Assembly: GCA_009192285.1 (NCBI GenBank)
Contig: CM018604.1
Location: forward strand, 4,683,746-4,747,745
Origin: Morchella semilibera
Lineage: Eukaryota; Ascomycota; Pezizomycetes; Pezizales; Morchellaceae
DNA: 64,000 nt
Direction of reading: 5' to 3'
The notes beneath the pieces are model-generated. The model was not told the origin of the DNA. It ran no database searches and worked only from the letters and a program-made list of their open reading frames with translations. Shown piece by piece: positions 22,826 to 35,600 of the stretch. Made by a program: the position numbers and the translations under genes. Every line of letters begins with the position of its first letter. Position 1 is the stretch's first letter.

Positions 22826-23589
22826 TCAACGTTAAAAATTCAAATTTTTGATATTTCTTGCAGGGAGAGGGCACCATTATTACCAGTAACTGCCGACTCC
22901 ATATGTGGCATTGGGCTGGTCTTTTTTTCGGCGTTTTTATATCTTTTTATGTTAAGTAAATTTATCTTTCTTGTGGGGTTGGGTCCCTGATGATCGTTCC
23001 CTCCTTCTCTTCCTGAGTGATCATTTCTCGTCCGTGTACTACTACCCTAAAGACCTGTTTGTATCCTGTTTTACTTTTTTATTTTACAGCTGCGTATAAA
23101 TTGCCGGGAATACTCACTTGGTATTTGGGCATTATGGTGTGTGTCGATGAGATCTAGAAGAAAAGGAGATGAGACTTTACAGTCCATTATCCTTGTATGT
23201 ATTGGATTAGACGGAGGAAATGGGACGTATCAATTGACCGTTATAATGGCTTATCGCAAATAGAGACGTCAATGTCGATACGGTATCTTACGTACACGAG
23301 AAACGACCAATATCATATCGATAACAAAAAACTACATGGCTGTAGGTTCGTTCAGCTATTATTGTCAACACATTTCACCCTAATTATGTGATACTCACCA
23401 GCTTCTGTGACTTCAAGTTGACCCCGCGATACTAAATAGTAGCACTAAACCAATATTAGATTATTACATCCAAGTAAGCGCCTTAACCGCACCCTTCCAT
23501 TACCCGGCCCGACTCGTCTGCTAGTTGCCGCCCCACACATCCCAAAAACTTCACAAACTACCCCGCCAAACCAACCCCACCAACTCAAA
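22826..23589. other. Spacer between the WW-domain gene and YAR1
   Basis: This 764-bp stretch holds the 3' end of the WW-domain gene (T-rich) and the YAR1 promoter. I see no further gene. Confidence 0.55.
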
Positions 23590-24293
23590 ATGGCCACTCT
23601 TTCAGAAGACCAGATCGACAACATTCTATACTATGCGCGCGCTGGTGAAACTACTGACCTTGTTTCAACCCTAAAATCCATAATCGCGGACGCCTCGACA
23701 CCCTTCAAGGCCGAGGCGGAAGTGTTGGAGCTTGCCCGGGATGAGCACTCAGGCAACAATGCGTTGCATATGGCCTCTGGGAATGGGCATTTTGGTAAGT
23801 CTGTGGACTGGAGCCTGGAGAGGCTTTGCTGATATGTACTTTAGAGACTGTAAAGGAAATACTCTCCCTGCTGCCCAAACCCGTGAACCAGAACGCCCCG
23901 CCGCATGCTGTCGTCGCACATAAGAATTCCTCCGGCAACACGCCATTGCACTGGGCGGCATTGAACGGGCACGCAAAGATCGTCGAGGTGCTGGTTTTGA
24001 CCGCGAATGCGGACCCCACCGTGACGAACGATGCGGGCCATGATCCGGTGTATGAGGCCGAGCTGAACGAGAAGATGGATGTGGTGGAATGGATCCTTGG
24101 CAACTGTGAGGGTCTGCAGGAGGGTGTGGGGGGAAAGGATAGAGATAAAGAGGAGGAGGAGGAGGAGGAGGAGGAGGAGGAGGAGGGGAAAGCAAACGGG
24201 AACGGAGAGTCGAGTGGGACTAACGGTCCACAGAGTATCCAGGATGGGATTGAGAGACTTGATCTGTACAAGGGTGACAGTCGGGATTCGTAG
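23590..24293 (+). CDS. YAR1: Yar1-like ankyrin-repeat protein, 217 aa, two exons
   Basis: The exons are 23590-23794 and 23845-24293, with a 50-nt intron (G|GTAAGT ... CTTTAG|AG) that joins GHF to ETVKEILSLL. Two ankyrin repeats are clear: GNNALHMASGNGHFETVKEI and GNTPLHWAALNGHAKIVEVL, followed by a degenerate third unit (GHDPVYEAELNEKMDVVEWIL). The tail is acidic, with a run of twelve glutamates encoded by a (GAG)n tract. In yeast, Yar1 is a dedicated chaperone that keeps Rps3 soluble on its way to the nucleus for 40S assembly. Size and repeat arrangement (yeast Yar1 is 200 aa) fit. Other small ankyrin proteins remain possible, but the YAR1 pattern is a good match. Confidence 0.85.
24150..24185 (+). 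repeat. (GAG)12 coding microsatellite in YAR1
   Basis: Twelve uninterrupted GAG codons encode a poly-glutamate run in the acidic tail of the Yar1-like protein. Such a pure codon run is expected to vary in length between strains. Confidence 0.9.
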
Positions 24294-24810
24294 ATAGTAT
24301 ATGGGAACCATTGTAAGATATCAAGTGGCGTATTGAGTTCAGTTGTTCTTTTCGTTTAGAGGGTTTGCGGTAGGTATAAAATTCAGAGTTCATGTAAATA
24401 ATTCGCACACAGAAATAGATCTGCGTCATATTTTATCACTCGCATGGTGATATGCAAACGATATTAAGCGAGGACTGCTCGAGGGCGGCGCTTGCTGCAG
24501 GCCGGTGCTTGCCATCACTATGTCTGGTTTATCTGGCGGGGGTTTAGCCATGCCGTGAATTAAAATTCCACTAACACTAGGGTGGGGTAATATACGTTAG
24601 AGGCCTGATATGTCCCGTACAGCGCTTCAGGGCCAGCAACTGTGCTGCTATTAACACCATTGTCCGTAATGATGTTTGGGCGGAGAAGTAGAGGGTACCA
24701 GAGTGAAGGTGTAGGCACCTAGTTCCTATATTGCTGCTCAACTAAAGAAAGGCGTTTCATGGCTAACCTTGCGCGTTTGTAATATGCAGAAACAGAGGAA
24801 GGATGTGATC

Positions 24811-24962
24811 ATAAGAAACTCCGGAGAGCTTATACCATCATCCACCGTAGTCTACAAGTAGAGAGACTGTTAAAACTGGGGCTGATACTCCAAAAGGGCG
24901 AACCCCATAAGATGGCCAGTTTGATCCTCTTCCCAGATACCCTTCGGGCTTGGGCATGGGTT
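24811..24962. repeat. Diverged direct repeat, unit 1
   Basis: It starts ATAAGAAACTCCGGAGAGC and aligns along its length with unit 2, 196 bp downstream. Shared blocks include AACTCCGG, ATACCATCA, CCACC(G/A)TAGTCTA and ATCCTCTTCC, and the end GGGCATGGG corresponds to GGATATGGG. Confidence 0.75.
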
Positions 24963-25006
24963 AGAATTTATCCCTTTTATCACCGATCAACCGCCCCCAA
25001 TTGGTT

Positions 25007-25165
25007 ATAAGGAACTCCGGATTGTCAATACCATCAGCCACCATAGTCTATAGGTTGAGGGGCTATTAACATGGCGGCTGATCTTCCGAGAGGCCGAATC
25101 CGTGAGGCGGATAGTTCCATCCTCTTCCTAGGTAGCCCCCCAAGCTGCGGATATGGGCCAGGCTT
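25007..25165. repeat. Diverged direct repeat, unit 2
   Basis: It starts ATAAGGAACTCCGGATTGTC and aligns with unit 1 at perhaps 65-75% identity by eye, with many A/G and C/T differences plus small gaps. The kind of element it derives from is not recognisable. Confidence 0.75.
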
Positions 25166-25896
25166 GATCTCTTTCTTTTGGGGGACTCTCTCAAGGGCCG
25201 ACTCTACCCCCATTTGATCAAAATATGAGGAGAAAAGCACACAAAAAACTACCATATGGTCCTTTTTTTTTTCAGAGAAGCTCTGGGGGTACGTAAAGTT
25301 GTATTGGTTCCATAGGCAGGGTGGCCAGTGAGTTGATCATGGTCGCATGTCCAGTTAGACTCCGGGTGGTAAGAAGGGTTTTAAGCTCATTTTTTCCTGT
25401 GGGATAATAGAGGTTGAAGGGTTTTGTTGAAGGATGTTGGGGTTATCCCTTGCTGCACGCACTTCGGTGGTCGCTACAGCAGGTCCGATCATATATTATC
25501 ACTCGAGGACATCTCATGTCGGGTAATTAAAAGGAAACTAAACGACTCGCCATTTTGAACCTTGGTAACTACATGTACATATATCTATTTTCCTGCGGAC
25601 CAATTGAAGCATATATAAGTATATCCCTGTGCAAGTTTAGAGGATGTTTGGGGTGTACCTAAGTTATAATGGTTTTTTTATACGGGGAACTTCGATCTCG
25701 ACAGGGAGGTCTTTGGCATATGATCACTGTAGGTCAACGTCTACGTATTCAACTTTATTCGTGTTTCGCAATTTATAACACCCCATCTCATCTAATACCA
25801 ACGGTCCCCAAAAGAAATAAAAAAAAAACCTTTAGTGTACGCACCAAAACCACACCCACCACACCACTAGGTCCTCATACATGTACACCCCCTTCC

Positions 25897-27057
25897 CTAT
25901 CCCACACATACCCTCACGTCCAAGTCAGCCTCATCGCCACTACTCAGTAAACTACTCTCTTCTTCCTCCTCCTCGCGCTCACACTCTCTCACTGGATCCC
26001 TGTACCAAAAGAACTGGGTAAAGATTGCCAGATCCAGACCCAGCGTCCCAAAGCTCCCTAATAACCAGCTCGCGTTCACCGCCACATACCTCCTGTACTC
26101 GTCCCTAGCCTCATCCGCATTGCTCGCGCGCGGTACATAGGCCAATATCGATACCACATATGTCAAATTCCCCAGGCATGCAAAGAGGAAGAACAGCAAG
26201 CTGATACCGTCGCATGACTTGCGTTGGTAGTTCAACAGGATCTGTGGAACGCGGCTGGCGAGGTAGAGGAATGCGCAGAGATAACCGAAGATCTGGCCGA
26301 GACCCGAGAACTGGATTTCGGCTGGAGGTGAGGTCGGGGTGTCGTGGTGCGGGTACTCGGTCTCGCTGATCCACCAGCCGAAGACGCCGGAGATACAGAC
26401 ACTGAGGATGGCAGTGAGATTGAAGAGAATGGTCTGTGCGAGTTTGGGGGCCCGCTCGGGGGGAATGTCTTTAGAAAGGGGATCAAGGAGTGGGGTGGCG
26501 GGGGAGAGGTGCGAGCCGTCGACGGTGAGGGCTACAGCAGGGAGGGAGTCTTGAAGTATGGGCATGGCGTTGAGGCGCTTGTAGTAGAGGCATTGGAAGA
26601 GGAGGACAATGTCTGCGATGGTGTAGTAGACAGCAAGGATCACCTATGAAGGTGAGTATAACCAGTATTAACCATCGACTATTAACTATAGATGTGAGGG
26701 TATTTAAGTACCATAGTTGGTAGTACGCCCTGTAGGACCGCACCAAGCACATTGAAAACATCACCAGCGAGCCAGACAATAAGGAAGGTCAATGAAAGGC
26801 CTTCGGCGGAACCTCGCCGGAACTAACCCATAGTTATAAAATGTCCTTTATATCTTGGTAATGAAGGTATACTGACATTGGTTATTATTTGTGGTGAGAA
26901 TACTACAACCCAGCAGGCAATTGATATCGACCTATGTGTCATAAGTACAGCTTGTCAGTCGACTCATAGTATCGCTTATGGTAGAACGAACGAACCCTAC
27001 TATGCCACTGATGGCCCTAGCATCTATATTCAGCTGTTGCGAGGGTGGAAACACCAT
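25897..27057 (-). CDS. PQ-loop vacuolar basic-amino-acid transporter (Ypq family), 324 aa, four exons
   Basis: The minus-strand exons are 27057-26996, 26931-26877, 26822-26712 and 26643-25897; introns are 64, 54 and 68 nt. The junctions rebuild ISGIVGSISIACWVVVFSPQ then IITNFRRGSAEGLSLTFL, which closely follows yeast Ypq1-3. The first PQ motif is at residues 34-35 (FSPQI) and the second at 209-210 (SRVPQI), in two three-helix bundles with a loop of roughly 70 residues between them. The C-terminus is acidic (REEEEEESSLLSSGDEADLD), typical of a cytosolic tail with a possible dileucine sorting signal. Ypq proteins move lysine, arginine or histidine across the vacuolar membrane. An in-frame stop lies upstream of the chosen ATG. 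Which Ypq paralogue it matches cannot be decided here. Confidence 0.9.
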
Positions 27058-28815
27058 CTTTGCCAGTATCTTTTTCTAAAAGTATCGTGATTGTTGTTCG
27101 TTCGGTCAGGTATCCTATACCTACTTATGACGCCACTGTCATGTCAGTACTAACAGTACCACCAGTTGCAACCCGGTGCAATTAACTCTAGGGTGAAAAC
27201 CGTGAGATAAACTTACAAGCAAGCAAAAGGATATATCAGACTGGAAATTCCTTTGGAAAGGAGAGGACAGAGATGTGTTGCAAATAGAAGGGAGGGGAAA
27301 AAATCTCAGCTGGACACACGACCAGGGCAGCAACCCAGTGACCCAAAAAGCCCAACGGTCCTTTTTTTTCCTTCCCGAGTCGCCCAATAATATCGCCGGA
27401 AGAATCTGCGGGTCCATTTTAACCTTGCATCCGTTCCTGGCATGGCAGTCCGTTCTGAAATTTGCGGGGGTTAGAAGTGTGGGGAGGGAGATCCTACCCA
27501 ACCAGTCAACTAATCTTCATACAGCCTGTATATAGAGGATTTTAGTTGCCGGATTTTCGAAAAATGTTTAGTATGCCCAAATCAGAAATTCGTATGTACT
27601 CGTACCGTACCACACGTATTATCTTGCTCCATTTGCATCCTTCAGACGATAATTATTATCATTAGCCGTTGTCAGAAAACGTCAGAAACCATGCATGGTG
27701 CTAGAACTTTATATTAAACGCAACAAGACATTGAGTATTCTTGTCTCAGGCTGTCTCTACTCTAGATACCCCTTAAAACTCTTTTCGAGCTCAATGTACT
27801 AAGAATTCGTATATCTCACTTTCCTGGCCCATTTTCACTTGTCGCATATATATAACCTTTAATGAGCTATGTGTGCATGTGTATACTAACCCATCATTCA
27901 AGAGACTTCCTCCAGCTCCGCAGGCAAGCTGAATATTTCCTACCGGGGCTCACAAGTAGAAATTGCATTGAGTGGAACTTTCTTCTGGAGTTTCAAAGTT
28001 TAAATATCAAACCCGAACCTTGCTTCACTTGAGAACACACCTAGACTGCTCCCCTTGGTTTGAGTACATCGGCTTCATCAAACCATCAATAAGCCACCTG
28101 TCCTCCCAAACTCACGGAAAGTCTATACGCCTATCAAGCTTGACATCTCGGAGATATATATGTCAGTCACCGCAAATTTAAAAGTCCCTGTACCAATGAG
28201 CTACGGCAGCTGGGGTCATAGGCAGGGTTGTACTGCTACTATGCTTCTATTTTCCCTTCCCATTTTGTTCGTAACTTCGAACATAAAGCTAATAGCAGAC
28301 TTTACCACCCGCACTTCAAAATACGGCCCCTTTACTTGCATATACTACGTGCCCAGCTACGGTCAGATACCCTTCGATCTCCTCCGTTGATGCTTCCCGT
28401 GAAAGGGGATGTACTTTCTATTCCAGTGGGGCACAGTAAAGTTCGTAAAATTGAAGCGGTGCCTATATGGGCCCCCACTTCATTCCATCTAAACAAACCC
28501 CAGGAAGTAGTATATAATAATGCTTTCTTCTTCTCACTACCTATGAGAGTATGACAATATATCAAAGCGGACAAACGAACGGAAATGTAGCAAGCTATAA
28601 GCTTCTCAAAGAAGAAAAACACTAAAGGGAAAAGAACAAAACTCCCATATACCCACTCCCACCATACCCCAAAACAGAGGGAAAAAAGGAAAAAAGAAAA
28701 AAGAAAAAAAGAAAAGCACTCGCTAAAGGCGAAACCACATATCATCGCACACCATATATAGTGTAAATAAATACATACATAATTAACTATGACAAAAGAA
28801 ACACATAGCACACTA
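27058..28815. other. Spacer between the PQ-loop gene and SYG1 3' end
   Basis: This 1.76-kb region contains the promoter of the PQ-loop gene and the 3' UTR of SYG1. A purine-rich AAAAAAG tract lies at 28680-28715. No further gene is seen; open frames at 27139-27501 and 28332-28811 have no domain and look accidental. Confidence 0.5.
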
Positions 28816-31800
28816 TCATCGCCCAGCTTCAGTTACTGTTTTAGTCAACGCCAATTCGCCCGCTTCTCCCTCTGCCGTTCTTTGATAAAAATCAGCAGAT
28901 TCTACTTCGCCCTCGTCCTCTTCTTCATCATCACTGCTGCTAGTGTCAATATCGTCTTCTGAGTTACGCTTTCTTTCGTAATCCTTTTTGTGCGCATTGG
29001 TCATCGTCCGTCCCAAGCGTTCTAAGGCCTGCATGGCAGGACTTCCTGATCCGTGCCTCTTAACCCTACTATTTCTACTTTTCCTGTGGCGCACACCAGT
29101 TGCATGCCCTTGCTCAATATCCACAGTTGGGTGTGCAGGCGTGACAAGAAGTGGCTCAGAGTGGGTCTCCGGATTCTGTGGAACAGGTGATGCAACCAAT
29201 ACAGTTGATTCATCCCCGCTTGCAAAGTGGTATGGTAGTCGAGGATCGCGATACGCACGGTTTGCTCCAACGCTATAGAAGGTGTCAGTATCTATATCTT
29301 CCTTGTTGTTCAGAATACTGTATGGAGATTAACTTACTTGCCACAGTGCTCGTTCTCCATACGAAAGAAACACCAGATAAATCGTCGAAATACTTCTCCC
29401 ACAGAAATCAAGAAGCTTAGCAATGCTGAGTGCTGTATCTCGTGGGCATATATAATGTAGAAAACCCAGCTGAATCTCAATGGAGGGTCAATAAACATAG
29501 CAAAGTAATATGGCCATGCTTTCTTGAATCCAACTCTATCACGGAGGAACGGCCAGTGGGCATAAGGGTTAAGGAGTGACCAATCCATCACGACATCCCA
29601 GAAAACTGCCATTACGTTAGAACCAAACCAAAGTATTAGGGAGTGATAAACGTACTACTGACAATGGAACTGATAGACGCCATTGCTATGAAGAGACCCT
29701 TTAAGGTATTATTTGGTTTGTCGTTCCTCCACAAAGTCAATGTAAGGTATTGCAAAATTGTCAATCCATATTTAGCACCGTTGGCAAGATGAGGGAAAGC
29801 CTGCCGCGAATCATAATAACGACGGAAGCATTGTATAAGACGCCAAATTGCTGGGATGCACATGAAAACCCCCATCGTGTACGAATGAGAAGAGTTACAC
29901 CGCTCGGGTTTGTCCCAGGCTTGGGCGTAAAGACAAAAATACAGATATATGTTCTTTCTAATGTCAGTCAACCCGGTTGAATAGAAAGCCCAAACAGCGA
30001 CTTACCCCCAGTGCGTAAGTCTGCGAACATAACATATCTCCCATCCAAAAATCTTTGAATTCAACGTGGTAGAAACCCGATAATATCAATCTCACCTAAA
30101 GCTCAACTGTCAGAATCCAGGCTTAGAAAGGAACTAGTGAATGCGGACGGAACCCACCATGGTAGTGATGAAATAAACTCGGGCACGGAAGTAAAAGGCC
30201 TTAATAGGGTTAAACAAAATGGCACCGGCAATCGCGACATAAATGATGGGAAAATGTATCATATCTAGATCTCCTTCCCAAAAGTTTTGAATACTAAACC
30301 AAAAGCAGATTGTAAATATGAGGCCAAAAAGCGAAGGGATTTCTAGGAATTGCCGGTGGTTGAGGTGGTGTCTATTATCAAACTCAAAGATAAAGGCATA
30401 ATTGATCCTGTTTCTCGCCCAAATCCGAAGATTGATAGCAAAAAGTAGGGTTTGGAGTAAAATAAGGAAGACCCCACCCCATATCTATTGAAACGCGTTA
30501 TCATAAGAATTGAATACTTCAAAGTATTGATCCAATTGGAGTATATTACCTGCAAAATATAACTTGTCCTGACTTTCATCTCAGGATCTTCGTACGGATC
30601 GTTCAATATATGCAATGCTTCCCATACTGACGATAGACCAATGACCATCGAAGATCCAAGGAAAAAACCACTCCTCAGTAAGGAGGAATGATAAACGGAC
30701 TTGTTCTCCTTTGTTCGGAGCCTTAGCGCGGCTTGTTTACGATTTGACCTCGAGAAAAACCTTAATAGCAACAACCATTAGCCCAGCTCCTACCCTGATC
30801 CAATAGCGGTACAATACCTCGCGAACAATATCTCAGTATCATTGATCAGGTCCTCGAGCTTGTTTTCAGTTCCGCCAAAGTAACTCTTATTTATGTGCTC
30901 GTTCATGAACTTCCCCGACGTTCTCAGCCCAGAAATCTTATCAAACTTCTTCGTAATCTTCCGGAAAGCATCACGGTTCAATTGCACATAAGCCTTCAAG
31001 AGTTCCAGCCGATGATAGTACTCAATGTACGCATATTTGAGCTTGTATTTCGCCAACTTGTGTCCAGGGTCGTTGGTAGGTCTCCTCCGCTCATAGTCCC
31101 TTCTAGCATCATCACTATCCCTGTTTTCTGATGAGAGACTCACGATGTCCGGATCAGCATTACTCCCCCGCCGCATAGATGCAATTGTATCCCTCCACCC
31201 AGATCTCCGATGCGCTCCCTCAGATTCACTTTCATAGCTACTAGCTACCCTCTGGCCGCCGCGTTTGTTGTCCGGTTTCGAGATGTGCGTATCGTGAACG
31301 TCGCCCGCATCTCCCTCATATGCAATCCGATAATGATGTTTAAACCATCGCTCTCTCAAAATATCGAGCTGTTCTTTCATTTCATCGAATCGTTGCACAG
31401 CCTCATCTTCCCTCTGTTTATAAAACTCCTCAATCTTTGACAGCTCAATAAGCAACCAACTATGAAATTCGGCTGCTGCTGCAATCTGGGCTTTCGTGAT
31501 ATCAATAATACCACTATTCTCCGAGTGATTGGGACCAAAGAAAGTTGAAACTCGTTTTACAAATGGTCTGGGACTGAATGTCATTGAACGTGCAAGGATA
31601 CTTCTCTTTGGTGTGTTCTGTTGACCACCCCCTAGCAATGGTCGCTGTGTCGTTTGGGGGGAGATCATTGAGTCAGGTAGAGGATGAGGAGAGATATCAT
31701 CAATTTCTGCAGTATTCGCACGAAGCATGGGATGGTCTGCGTGAGGGCTACGAGGGGGCGTGCTGTTTTCCACAAGCAGCTCGACTAAAGTCTCTAAGGG

Positions 31801-32635
31801 CTGGATAGGCTCCGGGAGCTTCAGCGAAGGAAGTGCTTGCTGGTCATCGGCCGAAAGATTTTCCGCTGCTTCTGCTTTCCGTAAGCTAGATTCGATGTTT
31901 GCGGAACCCCGCTTAGAATTACCGCCACCCCTCCAGTGAACTTCCCTCGGAAACTCCACTGAAGTTGGCGATATGCTAAAAGAAAAGCGATTACCTTCCC
32001 CGGGGGCCTGGGAACTGGGAACATCTTTGTTAAGGGGAGCGGGCCCTGGTGGTGACCAAGTAGGGTCTTGGGAAATGCTTCTCTTGGAACCGCTGGAGTG
32101 ATGCCAATGTGGGTTCAATCCACTCCGAGATAAGGCGGCACGAGCACGGGTTTTTGTGCGAGTGATTTTATCTTTGGTATTGGTGGCGGGAGGTACGTTT
32201 GATGGGGTCCGAAATGTATTTGTTAGGAGCTTGATTTTCTTTTTCCCTTCCTAAAATCACAATCTAAGATTAGCAGAGGACTTGGTGCTTGATATGTAGC
32301 TATATCCAATAGATAAGGTCTGAGATGTAACATAGGCGGTAGCAATACTGATTTAATGAGTTGACGCCTAACTCCAAGGTATATGAGGCTCATTGCAAGA
32401 CTCAGAATACATGACGATCATATCACACCACTATGTTCTTGGAGTTCTCGGCAATTGGGGCCTACCTTGTATTGGATATACTTAGAGTTCCATTCAGGAA
32501 CCATAAGTTCCTCCATAGACCTGTAAGCATTTTTCGTTAGTTGATAAGCTGATGTCCACTACCCCGCAATGGGTCCACTGGAAAGGAAAACCGAACCAAA
32601 ACAACGGAAATTTTTACTTACTTTGCGAACTTCAT
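28816..32635 (-). CDS. SYG1: SPX-EXS domain protein, Syg1/XPR1-type phosphate transporter, 1049 aa, nine exons
   Basis: The minus-strand exons are 32635-32622, 32520-32466, 32250-30818, 30760-30550, 30484-30158, 30095-30006, 29953-29659, 29605-29338 and 29272-28816; each junction keeps frame. Exon 1 is only 14 nt, and joined to exon 2 gives MKFAKSMEELMVPEWNSKY, the canonical SPX start. A disordered insert of about 200 residues follows, then the SPX helices (AEFHSWLLIELSKIEEFYKQ) and the inositol-pyrophosphate-binding basic helix NRDAFRKITKKFDK. The EXS membrane domain covers exons 4-8 (NRKQAALRLRTKENKSVYHS ... FWDVVMDWSLLNPYAHWPFL ... RRFIWCFFRMENEH). The C-terminal tail is hydrophilic with an Asp/Glu/Ser block. 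Syg1/XPR1 proteins export phosphate and are gated by inositol pyrophosphates through SPX. Some acceptors, notably exon 7 (GAAAG|AAC), are less certain. Confidence 0.93.
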
Positions 32636-35600
32636 AACGTATGTAACCGAGTATACGTGTATAATACCGTATATAGTTAATCAGAGCCAGATTATGGCAG
32701 ATGTCCGAAACGGACAGGAATCAACAGCTGACCAGACCACAGACGAAGAGCGTCGGGGTGAGGAGAAAGAAAGCAAAATATGAAGTATGTCCAAAAGACA
32801 GGAGAAACTGGGAAAGTGGAAAAAATAACGAAGTAAAAGAGGGTCGGAGCAGAAAGCAGAAACAAGCAGGACCGAAACCAAGACAGTGTTGATGCCAAAG
32901 TGCGAGCAGCAAATGATATATAACAACTTGTGCACGCGCTACTGCTATCGCCGGGTAGGGTGGGGCATTCACAGGCTAGACCAGTCAATCATATTGGAGG
33001 CTTGGTTTTTGGTTGAATACTAAAAGCAATTCATTACATACCTGTCACCCTACCAGTAAGGAATTTTTCCTGGTCGTGAGCAGCCAGTAGTGTAATCACG
33101 ATGCACCCTGCAGCAACACCCGCATGAAGCAAATGCTCGTGTGTGTCTCTCTATTATGCGCCGCAATCCCGTAATCAGCAAATCAGCAGGGAACAGGCTC
33201 TTTGGGACAAGCGACAGCCCAGTTGTCGATCAGCCGCCCAGACCCACTGTGCTATCTGAGACCCAAATAAATATTTGCCATCTGCGTGTTTCGCCAGGAC
33301 ATGCTAAAAAAAGAGGGCTTTGCGGACAGCCCCATAATATAATTCAACAATAACTAGATAAATACCGATTCTAGGGGGAGGGGTCTACCAAAACTCCGGA
33401 AAGGGGGCACTTGCTAGTGCACACCAAAAGTTCTTCTTTAAGAAAAACGGAATCTACCATTGCCTAGCGATTGCGGATGGCAAAAATAGCATGAAGTCTC
33501 ATCTCCGAGTAGGATAGTAATTCTTGATTCACACGGCTCTACCACTCCGAGAACTACAGATTTGCTCCTGTGTTTAGCACATTTGCGTATATTGGCGACG
33601 GAAACAGAGAGTTTCACCGCGCCAGTATATGTATACGAACTTGTATATCACGATTTCACCCTGAATACATGATACATGTAATATTAGGACATCGGCTGTC
33701 ATGTCTTACCAATACGACTACTTACTTAGTCAAGCTAAAGTCTTTGAAGAAGTTGACGTGTCTAATTGATATTCTACAGAAGACTGTGATATAACTGCAT
33801 GTTCTCCACGACGATGCTCGATATCCATCCTAGGGCAGAGCTCGTGAGCTATGTTGGCTTTCAAAGCTTAAGGCCGTCAGTGGCGCAGAGAGAAAACTAC
33901 TGCATGTTGCGCTACATAGGTACAAGATCTTCTACTCCAACAGACGGGTGTGCCCCCTGCAGATCTGTTCTTACTCTGACTCCATACCAACACTGTGAAA
34001 TGAACAAGAAGGATCATGTATTGGCTATCGGCACTCTAATCCATTTCACCTTGATACGAGTGGTTGTTAACGATTCTTGCCAATTCAGCCCTACATAAAC
34101 TCAACGATCGAGATTTTGTACGCTAGGGCAATGATAAACGGATAGCCAACAGTCTGTGGTGCATGTAGTAATCAACTTGCATGACATATGTATTCCCCAC
34201 GTGTTTCTGATACTAACTCCAGACCCCAGATCAAAGCAATATTTCCAAAATAAGGTTTACTCAGCCACATAAATAAGGTATCGGATCCTGTCATGTACTT
34301 ACATGTACATGTACTTAATATACCTACCCGTACTTTCTTGACGTAGACATGACTGATATTGCATGTCATACAGAGGTGCGCCAAGCCCATGATTGTAGGT
34401 ATATGCAATGAGTAAAGTACCACTCTTCCCTGAGTACACCTTTGAGGAACAGGCCTACGATATCATTAGACCAAAGCGAAACGCCACCCAACCACAATAG
34501 CGTGGTCTTACATAGCACTACGCTGCTTACTTGTGAAACAGCAGACACTCAAATTCATGTCGTGGTCACACAGGACGATTGGCACACCCTAAAAGAAGCA
34601 ACTACCGCCATCACAGGTCAGTAACGGCAATGAAGCTTATGCTGGAATAAGCATGCCCAAACAAACCAATGGATATATTTACAGTCACTTTTACAATGAT
34701 CGACGGTCGAGCATACAATTCAGCTTCGTGTTTAGTTCTTGGCAGGATGCATAAATGCTTTTAACTAAGTAGAGTGAATAAGATTGTAGCTTAGCCACAA
34801 GAACGGCCACAGCCTTATATACATGTATTTATTCAGCCGTTCACCAAAGGTACAATTTGCTTATTTCTATTTCCCATGCGGCACAGACATAAGCAGGTTC
34901 GAAGTTGCTGTCATCACTCGACCAAGACCCCGGCCGGTGCACTCATTATCTTCCAGTAGAAAATAGGACTTGAAGTCCCGCACTGTCAGCCAGCAAATTT
35001 TCAAGTTCAAGGCATGTGCTATTAGTTGGCTGTATAACGCCAATCAATTGCCTTTCCTTAGGATGAATTGGTAGCATGATGTGAGGGGTAACTGCCCAGC
35101 GCCGACAGGATTGAGTTAGCCTGACCACTCCCATATGTTCAGGGGATCTCGGGAGTGGGCACATAAAGAACCCAAATGGGCCACACGGCCCTCTGTTGGG
35201 AATATTCAACGCGGCTAGCACAAACTATATCTCATGGGGGGGTTGCTGTTCCGAAAGAAGAATTCCCTCCGAATCTTAATTATTCTACAGACCTGGACCT
35301 TTAACCCCACTTAGCCCTACGTACCAATCAAATCGTTCTGTCGAATTTTTTGAGAATTAAATGTAACTCTCAGAGCGAAGTTCATGGGCCATCACTCGAG
35401 GAGGTAGTCTCGTACGTTCTTTCTTTATGGACATCCTCAGCGGACACTCATTTTGACGTTGAAATTACTTGTTCTGGCCGTTTGTCTTACGAACGCCCCC
35501 AATCTTCCCTCATACGCCGAGACGGATTACTGCGGTACTGATTGCAAAAATACCCTTACGTCTAGCTCCACAAGTTACGCGCATACTATTTTTTGAAACT

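Larger units (their letters stand above)
24294..25896. other. Convergent spacer between YAR1 and the PQ-loop gene
   Basis: Both neighbouring genes end here. No gene is seen. The middle holds a diverged direct repeat (24811-24962 and 25007-25165). It looks like old repeat DNA. Confidence 0.5.

Noticed and set aside
23705-24311. Minus-strand frames with poly-Ser, poly-Pro or poly-Leu runs.
   Set aside because: They are antisense readings of the (GAG)n tract and ankyrin repeats of YAR1.
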